In this document: positions 1-5,877 of the stretch, in pieces | Numbering within the stretch: position 1 is the first letter of the stretch | Layout of the letters: every line of letters starts with the position of its first letter | DNA from: Bacteroidales bacterium | GTDB taxonomy: Bacteria; Bacteroidota; Bacteroidia; Bacteroidales; UBA4181 | Length of the DNA stretch: 7,845 nt | NCBI GenBank assembly: GCA_031264715.1 | Contig: JAISDP010000188.1 | Coordinates: 1 to 7,845, forward strand | Reading direction: 5' to 3' | Notes under the pieces: generated by a model | The model's input: only the letters and a program-made list of their open reading frames with translations | The model's database searches: none | Told to the model about the DNA's origin: nothing | Made by a program: the position numbers and the translations under genes

Positions 1-1205
1 CTCCCCTGTATGTTGGAATTGTCGAAACATTCGATATGTACGGGCAGTTCGCTCAGGTGCAGGTCACGTTTCAGCGTTTCCATGATGCGGTTTGCGTGCC
101 GGTCGGGATCGGTTTTTTCGATCTGCTTTTTCTTTTCCTGCCGGAAGAACTGGACGTTGCTTTGCGACAGTTCCAGCAGTTTCTTCTTGTCGCCGATTTT
201 TGGAATCGTGTAGGTGGTATTGGGTATCAATATATCGGGCTGGAACGGCACAATGATTTCGCTCGAATGGCTCATGACGTGCTCGCGTATATTGGTGATG
301 GCATATCCCAGGAGTTCGGCGGGCTGTTCATTCAGTTTCTTGGTCAGTTCAATGCTGTACGACTGTATGACGGCGCCGTTGATCACCCTGAAATAGCTGA
401 TATACGCGCAATGCATGTCATCTTCGTATGAAAATACATCCACATTGTTGATGGAAGAGGTAACGACGGACGATTTGCTGTGGATATCTTCGAGCATGGT
501 GATTTTATTTTTCATCGTTTCCGCATCCTCGAAACGGTAAGCCTTGACATATCCATTCATCAGTATTTTCAGGCGCTGTATCACTATGGCGATATTCCCT
601 TTCAGGATGTCGCGGATTTGTGTGATCGACTCATTATATTCTTCTTCGGTTTGCAGCCCTTCGCACGGCCCTTTGCAGTTGCCGATATGGTACTCAAGGC
701 ATACCTTGAATTTGCGGGCTTCGATATTTTCTCCGCTGAGGTGCAGCATACAGGTTCGCAATGGGTAAAACTGTTTGAGCAGGCTGAAGAGCGTACGCAC
801 CTTCACTATCGACGTGTACGGGCCATAGTATTGCGAGCCGTCGCGTACGGGATTGCGCATGAGGTATACGCGCGGGAAACGTTCGTTACGGATCACCATC
901 CAGGGGAACGACTTGTCGTCTTTGAGCAGGATATTGTAACGCGGCTGATATTTCTTGATCAGGTTGTTTTCGAGCAGCAGGGCGTCGTTTTCGACATCCA
1001 CTATGATGGCATGCAAATCTGCAATTTTGCTCACCATCAGTGTGATTTTTCGGTTATCGTGCGTCTTGGTGAAATACGACGAGACGCGCCTTTTCAGGTT
1101 TTTGGCCTTGCCTACGTAAATAATCTCTCCTTCGTCGTTCAGGAACTGGTATACGCCCGGGCTACTGGGAAGATGGGCAACGGTATGCTGAAGATTTGTG
1201 TTCAA
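1..1205 (-). CDS. uvrC: UvrABC excinuclease subunit C, 3' end beyond window
   Basis: UvrC makes the two incisions around a DNA lesion in nucleotide excision repair, in the cytoplasm with UvrA/UvrB. The minus strand reads open for 401 codons to the window edge. Visible domains: N-terminal GIY-YIG nuclease (G17-V-Y19, Y30-V-G32-K, R40, E79 before NNLIKKY); four cysteines C152, C169, C177, C181 with the x7/x3 spacing of the UvrC Fe-S site; a UVR motif (YRFEDAE, about 223-229) that contacts UvrB; and the start of the RNase H-like nuclease domain (ECFDNSNIQG, 392-401). The C-terminal catalytic half and helix-hairpin-helix are outside the window. The frame is closed upstream by a TGA; the only usable start after it is TTG at 1205, giving MNTNLQHTVAHLP before the GIY motif, a normal N-terminal length. 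An ATG at 1228, two bases after the upstream gene's stop, is out of frame by one base. Identity is very secure; the start is not. Confidence 0.95.
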   Translation of the reverse strand, partial: MNTNLQHTVAHLPSSPGVYQFLNDEGEIIYVGKAKNLKRRVSSYFTKTHDNRKITLMVSKIADLHAIIVDVENDALLLENNLIKKYQPRYNILLKDDKSFPWMVIRNERFPRVYLMRNPVRDGSQYYGPYTSIVKVRTLFSLLKQFYPLRTCMLHLSGENIEARKFKVCLEYHIGNCKGPCEGLQTEEEYNESITQIRDILKGNIAIVIQRLKILMNGYVKAYRFEDAETMKNKITMLEDIHSKSSVVTSSINNVDVFSYEDDMHCAYISYFRVINGAVIQSYSIELTKKLNEQPAELLGYAITNIREHVMSHSSEIIVPFQPDILIPNTTYTIPKIGDKKKLLELSQSNVQFFRQEKKKQIEKTDPDRHANRIMETLKRDLHLSELPVHIECFDNSNIQG

Positions 1206-1230
1206 AACGTATCATTTTTAGGTGTCATCA

Positions 1231-1842
1231 CTATTCTAATATTCCCAATCCCTGCCGGATAATTTCCGGTTCGTCGCCGGTACAGTCCACAATCGTTGAA
1301 AATTCGGCGCCGCCATAACCGCCATCTACCAGCAAATCGATCATGTCTTCGTATTTTTCGTGGATCAGTTCGGGATCGGTGGCATGTTCAATCATCTCAT
1401 CGTCAAAATGCACCGAAGTGGACAGCAGCGGATTGCCAAGCTGTTCGACAATGGCCGCCGGTATCCCATTGTCCGGAATACGGATACCGACTGTTTTTCT
1501 TTTGCTTTCCAGCATCTTGGGCACCCTGTTGCTGGCATTGAGGATAAAAGTGAACGGGCCGGGCAGGTTGCGCTTCATCAGCTTGAACACGGGGGTTGGC
1601 ACCTGGCGGGCATATTCGCTCAGGTGGCTCAGGTCGCGACAGATGAATGAGAAATCAGCCTTTTCGGGTTTGATGCCCTTGATGCGTGCAATCCGTTCCA
1701 CCGCTTTCCGGTTGTGGATATCGCAACCAATGCCATACACCGTATCGGTCGGGTATATGATTACGCCGCCTTCCTGCAGGACTTTCACAATGGATTCGAT
1801 CTGCTTCGGGTTGGGATTTTGGGAATAAAGTTTGATCAGCAT
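1231..1842 (-). CDS. Sua5/YciO/YrdC-family protein, YciO-like (203 aa)
   Basis: This is a single-domain YrdC-fold protein, whose family includes L-threonylcarbamoyladenylate synthases (TsaC/Sua5) that use threonine, bicarbonate and ATP in making the t6A modification of tRNA. Visible signatures: EGGVIIYPTDTVYGIGCD (24-41), the basic stretch RIKGIKPEK (53-61), FSFICRDLSHLSEYA (64-78), LMKRNLPGPFTFIL (88-101), KRKTVGIRIPDN (114-125) and LLSTSV (139-144). From memory of the family, the segments ICRDLSHLSEYA, KRKTVGIRIP and VDGGYGG match E. coli YciO better than TsaC, so it may be the YciO paralogue rather than the main t6A enzyme. The Sua5-only C-terminal extension is absent. ATG at 1842 follows a good promoter. 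The gene ends with TAG 25 bases before the uvrC TTG start, so the two are probably one transcript. Family assignment is strong; the exact substrate is inferred. Confidence 0.92.
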   Translation of the reverse strand: MLIKLYSQNPNPKQIESIVKVLQEGGVIIYPTDTVYGIGCDIHNRKAVERIARIKGIKPEKADFSFICRDLSHLSEYARQVPTPVFKLMKRNLPGPFTFILNASNRVPKMLESKRKTVGIRIPDNGIPAAIVEQLGNPLLSTSVHFDDEMIEHATDPELIHEKYEDMIDLLVDGGYGGAEFSTIVDCTGDEPEIIRQGLGILE

Positions 1843-1886
1843 GGCGATACTGATATTGAATGATCGGTCTTAATTAAAATACACGG

Positions 1887-1918
1887 CAAAAATATATGAA
1901 AAACTCATATTTTCCAAG
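1887..1918 (-). promoter_or_regulatory. Bacteroidota-type promoter for the YciO-family gene and uvrC
   Basis: Read on the minus strand, CTTG (1918-1915) is followed after 20 bases by TATTTTTG (1894-1887). This fits the Bacteroidota consensus TTTG, 19-21 bases, TAnnTTTG. Transcription would begin near 1880, leaving a leader of about 40 bases before the ATG at 1842. The spacer contains a 6-bp dyad, ATATGA/TCATAT with a 5-base centre (1894-1899 and 1905-1910), which could be an operator or simply AT-rich chance. Confidence 0.6.
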
Positions 1919-1950
1919 CGTTGAGATAAAAATAAAGACTGCATAGCCAC

Positions 1951-2076
1951 GCTGACAGGGTACTCAGATACTTCATTTGCCTGTGAGCCTGATATATTGC
2001 CGGATTACAAATCTGAAAATGTTCCGAGCGGCAATATAATTACCTGCGGTGAGATCGCTTCGCTAAGTTGCCGCTC
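1951..2076. other. Chain of inverted repeats in the divergent intergenic region
   Basis: Three inverted repeats follow each other. GCTGACAGG (1951-1959) pairs with CCTGTGAGC (1980-1988), 8 of 9 bases. TATATTGCCG (1993-2002) pairs perfectly with CGGCAATATA (2029-2038). GAGCGGCAA (2026-2034) pairs perfectly with TTGCCGCTC (2068-2076). The middle arm is shared, so the second and third stems exclude each other, a layout seen in attenuators and switching RNAs. No T-tract follows the last stem and no reading frame of interest overlaps it. It could be an RNA leader of the rightward gene, a small RNA, or a decayed repeat element. Function is not known. Confidence 0.4.
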
Positions 2077-2087
2077 AATGGGGTAAT

Positions 2088-2168
2088 TCCGTTAGGGGAC
2101 GACATATCGGTAGGCAATAGGCGACGATATGCCGGTAGTCCCGTTAGGGACGGCGTATTGGTAGAAAG
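2088..2168 (+). repeat. Cluster of 29-bp dispersed repeats (CCCGTTAGGGA...TATTGGTAGAA type)
   Basis: One full module (2140-2168) begins with the small palindrome CCCGTTAGGGA and ends with ATTGGTAGAAAG. A variant with one extra base lies at 2088-2116 (TCCGTTAGGGG, then ATATCGGTAG), and a fragment at 2123-2138 keeps only GACGATATGCCGGTAG. The same module recurs three times beyond the next gene (4320-4348, 4434-4462 reversed, 4488-4516), so this is a dispersed intergenic family like REP elements. No transposase is present, so mobility is not shown. Confidence 0.7.
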
Positions 2169-2226
2169 CGGGGAATTTTTCAGTTAAAGAAAAAAGAGAA
2201 AACAGGAAAAATAATTCGGTGCAGGC

Positions 2227-2258
2227 TTCGTTTCATAAGTATATTTATTATTACTTTG
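2227..2258 (+). promoter_or_regulatory. Possible weak promoter for the GT-C-like gene
   Basis: TTACTTTG (2251-2258) differs by one base from the Bacteroidota -7 element TAnnTTTG. Twenty bases upstream, TTCG (2227-2230) is a poor -33 match. The placement, about 48 bases before the ATG at 2306, is reasonable, but both boxes are imperfect, so this is a tentative call. Confidence 0.25.
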
Positions 2259-2265
2259 CCGTGTA

Positions 2266-2291
2266 TAAACCAAACGTGTGTAAACCAAACG
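2266..2291 (+). repeat. Short direct repeat in the 5' leader
   Basis: The 11-mer TAAACCAAACG occurs at 2266-2276 and again at 2281-2291, a period of 15 bases, just before the ATG at 2306. It lies in the likely untranslated leader and could be a tandem protein-binding site or a small duplication. No function can be assigned. Confidence 0.6.
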
Positions 2292-2305
2292 AAAAACAAA
2301 TACTA

Positions 2306-4285
2306 ATGAGCAAGCATCAATATCAGAAAAAACAGAAGAAGCAAAGTCAACGGGAGCCTTTGTCATTTTTCGACCGGGCCAACAAGTTCCTCGGCAAATA
2401 CGACCTCACATATTTCGGTGTGCTTTTTTGTGTTACGCTGCTGGTCGGTTTCCTGCTGTATGACCCGCGCGTAAGCCCCGGTGGTGACGATTCGGGATAT
2501 ATCCTGGCCGCCCGCAATTTTCTGCGGCAACATAAATTTCCGTCTTTCCAGGCGCCGCTGTATCCGATCGTGCTGAGTGTTATCGATCTGATTTTCGGTA
2601 TGTCGATCACGGTGTTCAAGGTCTTTTCGATGTGCTGTATGATGGCCTTTGTGACATTGACATTCTTTGCTTACCGGCGCCGGATTCCCCCGTTATTGCT
2701 GTTCATCACCCTGCTGCTCACTTCCATTAACTCGCACGTGCTGTATTTTGCGAGCCAAACCTACAGCGAGGCTTTCTACATGCTGATGCAATCGCTTCTA
2801 CCATTGATCTTTTTTAAATATTTCATTGATGAGGACGCCTCCGGCCCTTCCCATGGAGAGAGCCCGCTTGCTTCGCGGATACGGCGAAACCTGTTGCTGG
2901 GCATCGTGTTGACAGGCATTGTGATGGCGCGAAACATCGGGTATGCCGCATTGCCGGCCGTGGTCGCATGGTTTCTGTGCTACCGTAAACAGCTGAATGC
3001 CGGGCGGGCTGTGGTGTATTTTGCGGTTTGCATGGCCGGCGCACAATTATTGAAGATGATGATATGGAAAAATACCGGTTTGCATGGAAGCGAGCAACTG
3101 TCGGCATTCCTCTATAAGGACCTGTACCGTCCCGAATACGGACAGGAAACTGTTGCCGGATTCTTCAGCCGGTTTTGGGTTAACTCCAACCAGTATCTGT
3201 CGCGCTTCTTCGTGTCGATGCTTGGCTTCCGCGACAGTATCACAGCCGAAGGAGTTTTCGCACCTGTGAAGCCTGTCATCACCATTTTGGTGTATCTCCT
3301 GGGTCTTGCCGGGGTAATTTTCTCGTACCGGAATAATAAGGCGTTATTTTTCACCGGTTTGTTTGCCGGGATATCGGTAGTGGTCACATTTTTTATCCTC
3401 CATTCATTCTGGAATCAGGAGCGGCTGATTGTTACCGCCTTCCCGTTGCTGATCATGGTACTGTCCGGCACGCTGTACTATTTTTTCAACATGAAACGAT
3501 TCAGGCCGTACCAGATATTAACAATAGTACCGGTGGCGCTGGTTTTCTTTTTCACCCTGTCGGACACCTCGCGGGCAGTGAAAAAAGCCCGGAAACTGAC
3601 CGGCGTATACAGCGGATTGACACCCGACTGGCGCAATTACCTGATGGCGAGCGCCTGGGTGGGGAAAAACCTGCCCGAAACGGCGCTGGTCGCCTGCCGC
3701 CAACCTGCTATCTCATCAGTATATGCAAAAGGAAAACAATTTTACCGTATCGGGAAAGTGAACAGCAGTAGCTTCCGGTCGTTTATCGACAAATGGTCGT
3801 CGGGCGAAAATTACATGGCAGTGGAAGGAAACAGTATGCCCGATAATGTATATGTCCGTCTCCTGCCGCATTACGTGGCAAGAATAGCCATCGACAACAA
3901 TTATTACCTGATTGTGAATCGCTCGGAAAGGTTAAGCGAAGAATTGGCAAAATGGCCCGATACACGATCAATTACCTCGGCTGAAGAGTTCAAAACGCTG
4001 ATCGGCGACGTTGAAAACCAACTGTCCATATATTATGCCGATTCACTGCTGCTGCCATTGCGACAGGCAAAAGTAACGCACATCCTTACCGCCAGTCTCC
4101 GCCTGAATCCCAACATTAAGGACGGGCAGATCATCAACACCGTGGAACGGACTGCTTTATTCATACAGGAAAAGTATCCGAATATATTTACCCTTGTGAA
4201 ACCGTTCGGAAATGAAAACGATGAGCCGGCAAAAATTCTACGGATCAACTGGGAAGTTGTAAAATATCCCGACGGATTGCCCTAA
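2306..4285 (+). CDS. Multi-spanning membrane protein, GT-C glycosyltransferase-like (659 aa)
   Basis: This is a large inner-membrane protein resembling the PMT/ArnT (GT39/GT83-type) GT-C glycosyltransferases, which move a sugar from a polyprenyl-phosphate carrier to an acceptor on the outer face of the membrane. The N-terminal 35 residues are basic and cytoplasmic-looking (KKQKKQ). The first hydrophobic segment is about 36-52, followed by a loop with GGDDSGYILAARNFL (59-73); an acidic pair here is where GT-C enzymes carry their catalytic Asp. YPIVLS (86-91) and the Glu of QTYSEAFYM (151-159) also fit. About eight to ten further hydrophobic stretches run to about residue 417. Residues about 440-659 are hydrophilic and probably form a periplasmic domain opening with DWRNYLMASAWVGKNLPE. 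ATG 2306 is preferred to an upstream in-frame GTG at 2219, which would add 29 residues lying in the leader. The gene stands alone between repeat-rich spacers; sugar donor and acceptor are unknown. Confidence 0.8.
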   Translation: MSKHQYQKKQKKQSQREPLSFFDRANKFLGKYDLTYFGVLFCVTLLVGFLLYDPRVSPGGDDSGYILAARNFLRQHKFPSFQAPLYPIVLSVIDLIFGMSITVFKVFSMCCMMAFVTLTFFAYRRRIPPLLLFITLLLTSINSHVLYFASQTYSEAFYMLMQSLLPLIFFKYFIDEDASGPSHGESPLASRIRRNLLLGIVLTGIVMARNIGYAALPAVVAWFLCYRKQLNAGRAVVYFAVCMAGAQLLKMMIWKNTGLHGSEQLSAFLYKDLYRPEYGQETVAGFFSRFWVNSNQYLSRFFVSMLGFRDSITAEGVFAPVKPVITILVYLLGLAGVIFSYRNNKALFFTGLFAGISVVVTFFILHSFWNQERLIVTAFPLLIMVLSGTLYYFFNMKRFRPYQILTIVPVALVFFFTLSDTSRAVKKARKLTGVYSGLTPDWRNYLMASAWVGKNLPETALVACRQPAISSVYAKGKQFYRIGKVNSSSFRSFIDKWSSGENYMAVEGNSMPDNVYVRLLPHYVARIAIDNNYYLIVNRSERLSEELAKWPDTRSITSAEEFKTLIGDVENQLSIYYADSLLLPLRQAKVTHILTASLRLNPNIKDGQIINTVERTALFIQEKYPNIFTLVKPFGNENDEPAKILRINWEVVKYPDGLP

Positions 4286-4440
4286 CGGAGATTAGTGGAT
4301 GTTTTTCGCGTCGATATTTCCCGTCAGGGAAACCATATCAATAGAAAAACCTGTATCGTCGCCAAATCAAAACCCCGTATGGGGTTTCACATGATGAATC
4401 TCCTACGGAGATTGGCGGATGTTTTCCGCATTGATTTCTA
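4281..4440 (+). repeat. Direct repeat pair spaced 120 bp, first copy overlapping a stop codon
   Basis: ACGGAGATTAGTGGATGTTT in the copy at 4281-4320 is matched by ACGGAGATTGGCGGATGTTT in the copy at 4401-4440; both continue with a C/G-rich CGC segment and a TTGAT/TCGAT-like end. The first copy begins at CCTAACGGAG, which includes the TAA stop (4283-4285) of the membrane-protein gene. The second copy starts inside a perfect hairpin, AATCTCC-TAC-GGAGATT (4397-4413). Confidence 0.6.
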
Positions 4441-4516
4441 TTGATATGAATGCCCTGACGGGCAACGTTGCATCATCCGGCGGAAATCCCGTCAGGAATG
4501 ACATACCGGTAGAAGA
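4320..4516. repeat. Three further copies of the 29-bp dispersed repeat
   Basis: Copies lie at 4320-4348 (CCCGTCAGGGA, then CATATCAATAGAAAA), at 4434-4462 in reverse orientation (its minus strand reads CCCGTCAGGGC, then CATATCAATAGAAAT), and at 4488-4516 (CCCGTCAGG, then CATACCGGTAGAAGA). All keep the 29-base length and the same head and tail as the copy at 2140-2168, while the middle five or so bases vary. The opposed orientation of the first two copies could let them fold into one long hairpin. Confidence 0.7.
4370..4387. terminator. Candidate hairpin terminator between convergent genes
   Basis: AAACCCC (4370-4376) and GGGGTTT (4381-4387) form a perfect 7-bp stem with a 4-base loop. Read leftward it is followed by TGATTTGG after a T4 run that overlaps the stem, so it is only a partial match to an intrinsic terminator. 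It lies between the convergent membrane-protein and ackA genes, but about 280 bases past the ackA stop, and could instead be part of the repeat cluster. Confidence 0.35.
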
Positions 4517-4665
4517 TGACAGATCGGTTAATATCGACAGGGTGTTAAAAATATTGATCTGTTAAAAAATAATTGCGTCTCATTTTCTTACCGCAATTCG
4601 TGGATTGCTAGATTGATTCCCTCCTTTGCGTTTCCACCCTGTCAGGGTCTTGTGTCTGGCGGCGG
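4517..4665. other. Intergenic stretch downstream of ackA, one small hairpin
   Basis: This completes the 380-base gap between convergent genes. The only structure noticed is ACCCT-GTC-AGGGT (4636-4648), 17 bases past the ackA stop, a 5-bp stem with no T-tract in the leftward direction, so a poor terminator. It resembles the palindromic head of the 29-bp repeat. The rest is AT-rich with no supported gene. Confidence 0.4.
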
Positions 4666-5865
4666 TTATTTTTCTGCCCGTATAATTGCTTCGGTATCCT
4701 GCGCTATTACCAGTTCTTCGTCGGTTGGGATCACCATTGCAGTCACACGCGATCCGTCCTTGCTGATGATCTTTTCCTCGCCGCGCACCCCTGCATTTTT
4801 ATCCTTATCGAATTCGAGGCCGAGAAATTCCATGTCTTTCGCGATTTCGTAGCGTGTACTGTCCGAATTTTCGCCGATACCGCCGGTAAACACCACAACA
4901 TCCACACCGCCCATGGCAGCCGCGTACGCGCCGATGTACTTGCGAATACGATAGCGGAACATGCGCAATGCTAACTGGGCGCGTTCGTTGCCTTTAGCCG
5001 AGGCTGCTTCCAGTTCGCGCATATCCGATGATACCCCGCTTACGCCCAGCAGTCCGCTGTGTTTATTGATCAGCGTATTCACCGTTCCCCGGCCTATATC
5101 CTCGCACTGCATTACATAGGTGATGATGCCCGGATCGAGATCGCCGCAGCGGGTACCCATCACCAGCCCTTCAACCGGCGTAAGCCCCATGGATGTGTCC
5201 ACCGACTTGCCGTCGACAATAGCAGCTACCGAAGCTCCGTTGCCTAAATGACAGGTGATGATCCTGCCGACATTCCTGCCGGCCAGGATTTCGAGTGCGC
5301 GCCGCAGTACGTAACGATGGCTTGTTCCGTGGAATCCGTACCGGCGGATGGCATGTTTCGTGTACAGCGAATAAGGTATGGCATACATATAAGCATGGTC
5401 GGGCATCGTTTGGTGGAAGGCCGTATCGAACGCACCCACCTGCGGGACATTGGGCAGAAGGCTGCTCATTGCGTATATGCCGCTCAGGTTGGGCGGGTTA
5501 TGCAGGGGAGCCAGCTGTATACATTCTTCGAGCATGGCGATTACCTCGTCGGTGATGAGCACGCTTGAATTGAATTTTTCGCCGCCATGCACCACCCGGT
5601 GGCCAACAGCGTCGATCTCGTCGAAACTACTGATGCAACCGTGTTCCTTGCTGATCAGGATACCGAGCATGTATTCGATGCCTGCCTGGTGGTCGATGAT
5701 TTCGCCCTCGAATGTATTTTTAGACCCGTTGGATTCGTGCTTAATAAACGACCCGTTGAGGCCGATCTTTTCCACCACCCCTTTGGCCAGGATAGCAGGA
5801 CCGTCCATGTCGAACAGTTGATATTTAACGGATGAACTTCCGCAGTTGATAACTATAATTTTCAT
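4666..5865 (-). CDS. ackA: Acetate kinase (399 aa)
   Basis: Acetate kinase interconverts acetate plus ATP and acetyl phosphate plus ADP in the cytoplasm; in fermenters it mainly yields ATP from acetyl phosphate. The full-length protein of 399 aa is normal for the family. Both family signatures are present: IVINCGSSSVKYQLF (4-18) with Asn7 and Ser10, and RYGFHGTSHRYV (175-186). Other key residues are Arg90 (HRVVHGG), Asp147 (FDTAFHQTM), His179, the phosphate-binding CHLGNGASVA (205-214), Arg239 (MGTRCGDLDPG), FTGGIGENS near 330 and the C-terminal TDEELVIA glutamate near 384. It starts at ATG 5865, 12 bases after the stop of the dehydrogenase-like gene, so it is the third gene of the dedA operon. 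The usual partner pta (phosphate acetyltransferase) is not in the window. Confidence 0.98.
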   Translation of the reverse strand: MKIIVINCGSSSVKYQLFDMDGPAILAKGVVEKIGLNGSFIKHESNGSKNTFEGEIIDHQAGIEYMLGILISKEHGCISSFDEIDAVGHRVVHGGEKFNSSVLITDEVIAMLEECIQLAPLHNPPNLSGIYAMSSLLPNVPQVGAFDTAFHQTMPDHAYMYAIPYSLYTKHAIRRYGFHGTSHRYVLRRALEILAGRNVGRIITCHLGNGASVAAIVDGKSVDTSMGLTPVEGLVMGTRCGDLDPGIITYVMQCEDIGRGTVNTLINKHSGLLGVSGVSSDMRELEAASAKGNERAQLALRMFRYRIRKYIGAYAAAMGGVDVVVFTGGIGENSDSTRYEIAKDMEFLGLEFDKDKNAGVRGEEKIISKDGSRVTAMVIPTDEELVIAQDTEAIIRAEK

Positions 5866-5877
5866 GAATTTTAAATG

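Noticed and set aside
1205..1207. Programmed ribosomal frameshift in uvrC
   Set aside because: The T4 run is short, and no stimulatory hairpin or internal Shine-Dalgarno was noticed; a TTG start or an indel explains the data more simply.
36..1262. Long rightward open frames (36-431 and 480-1262)
   Set aside because: They lie antisense to uvrC, whose minus-strand translation shows clear GIY-YIG, Fe-S cysteine, UVR and RNase H-like motifs; the rightward products show no recognisable family.
2088..2168. Possible CRISPR array
   Set aside because: Repeats are not evenly spaced, lack unique spacers of constant size, differ between copies, and one downstream copy is reversed; no cas genes are present.
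2219..2305. GTG start adding 29 residues to the GT-C-like protein
   Set aside because: The extension overlaps the promoter-like region and the TAAACCAAACG direct repeat; ATG 2306 gives a usual basic cytoplasmic N-terminus.
2088..4516. Composite transposon carrying the GT-C-like gene
   Set aside because: Flanking repeats are only 29 bp, in multiple imperfect copies, with no transposase, terminal inverted repeats or target duplications visible.
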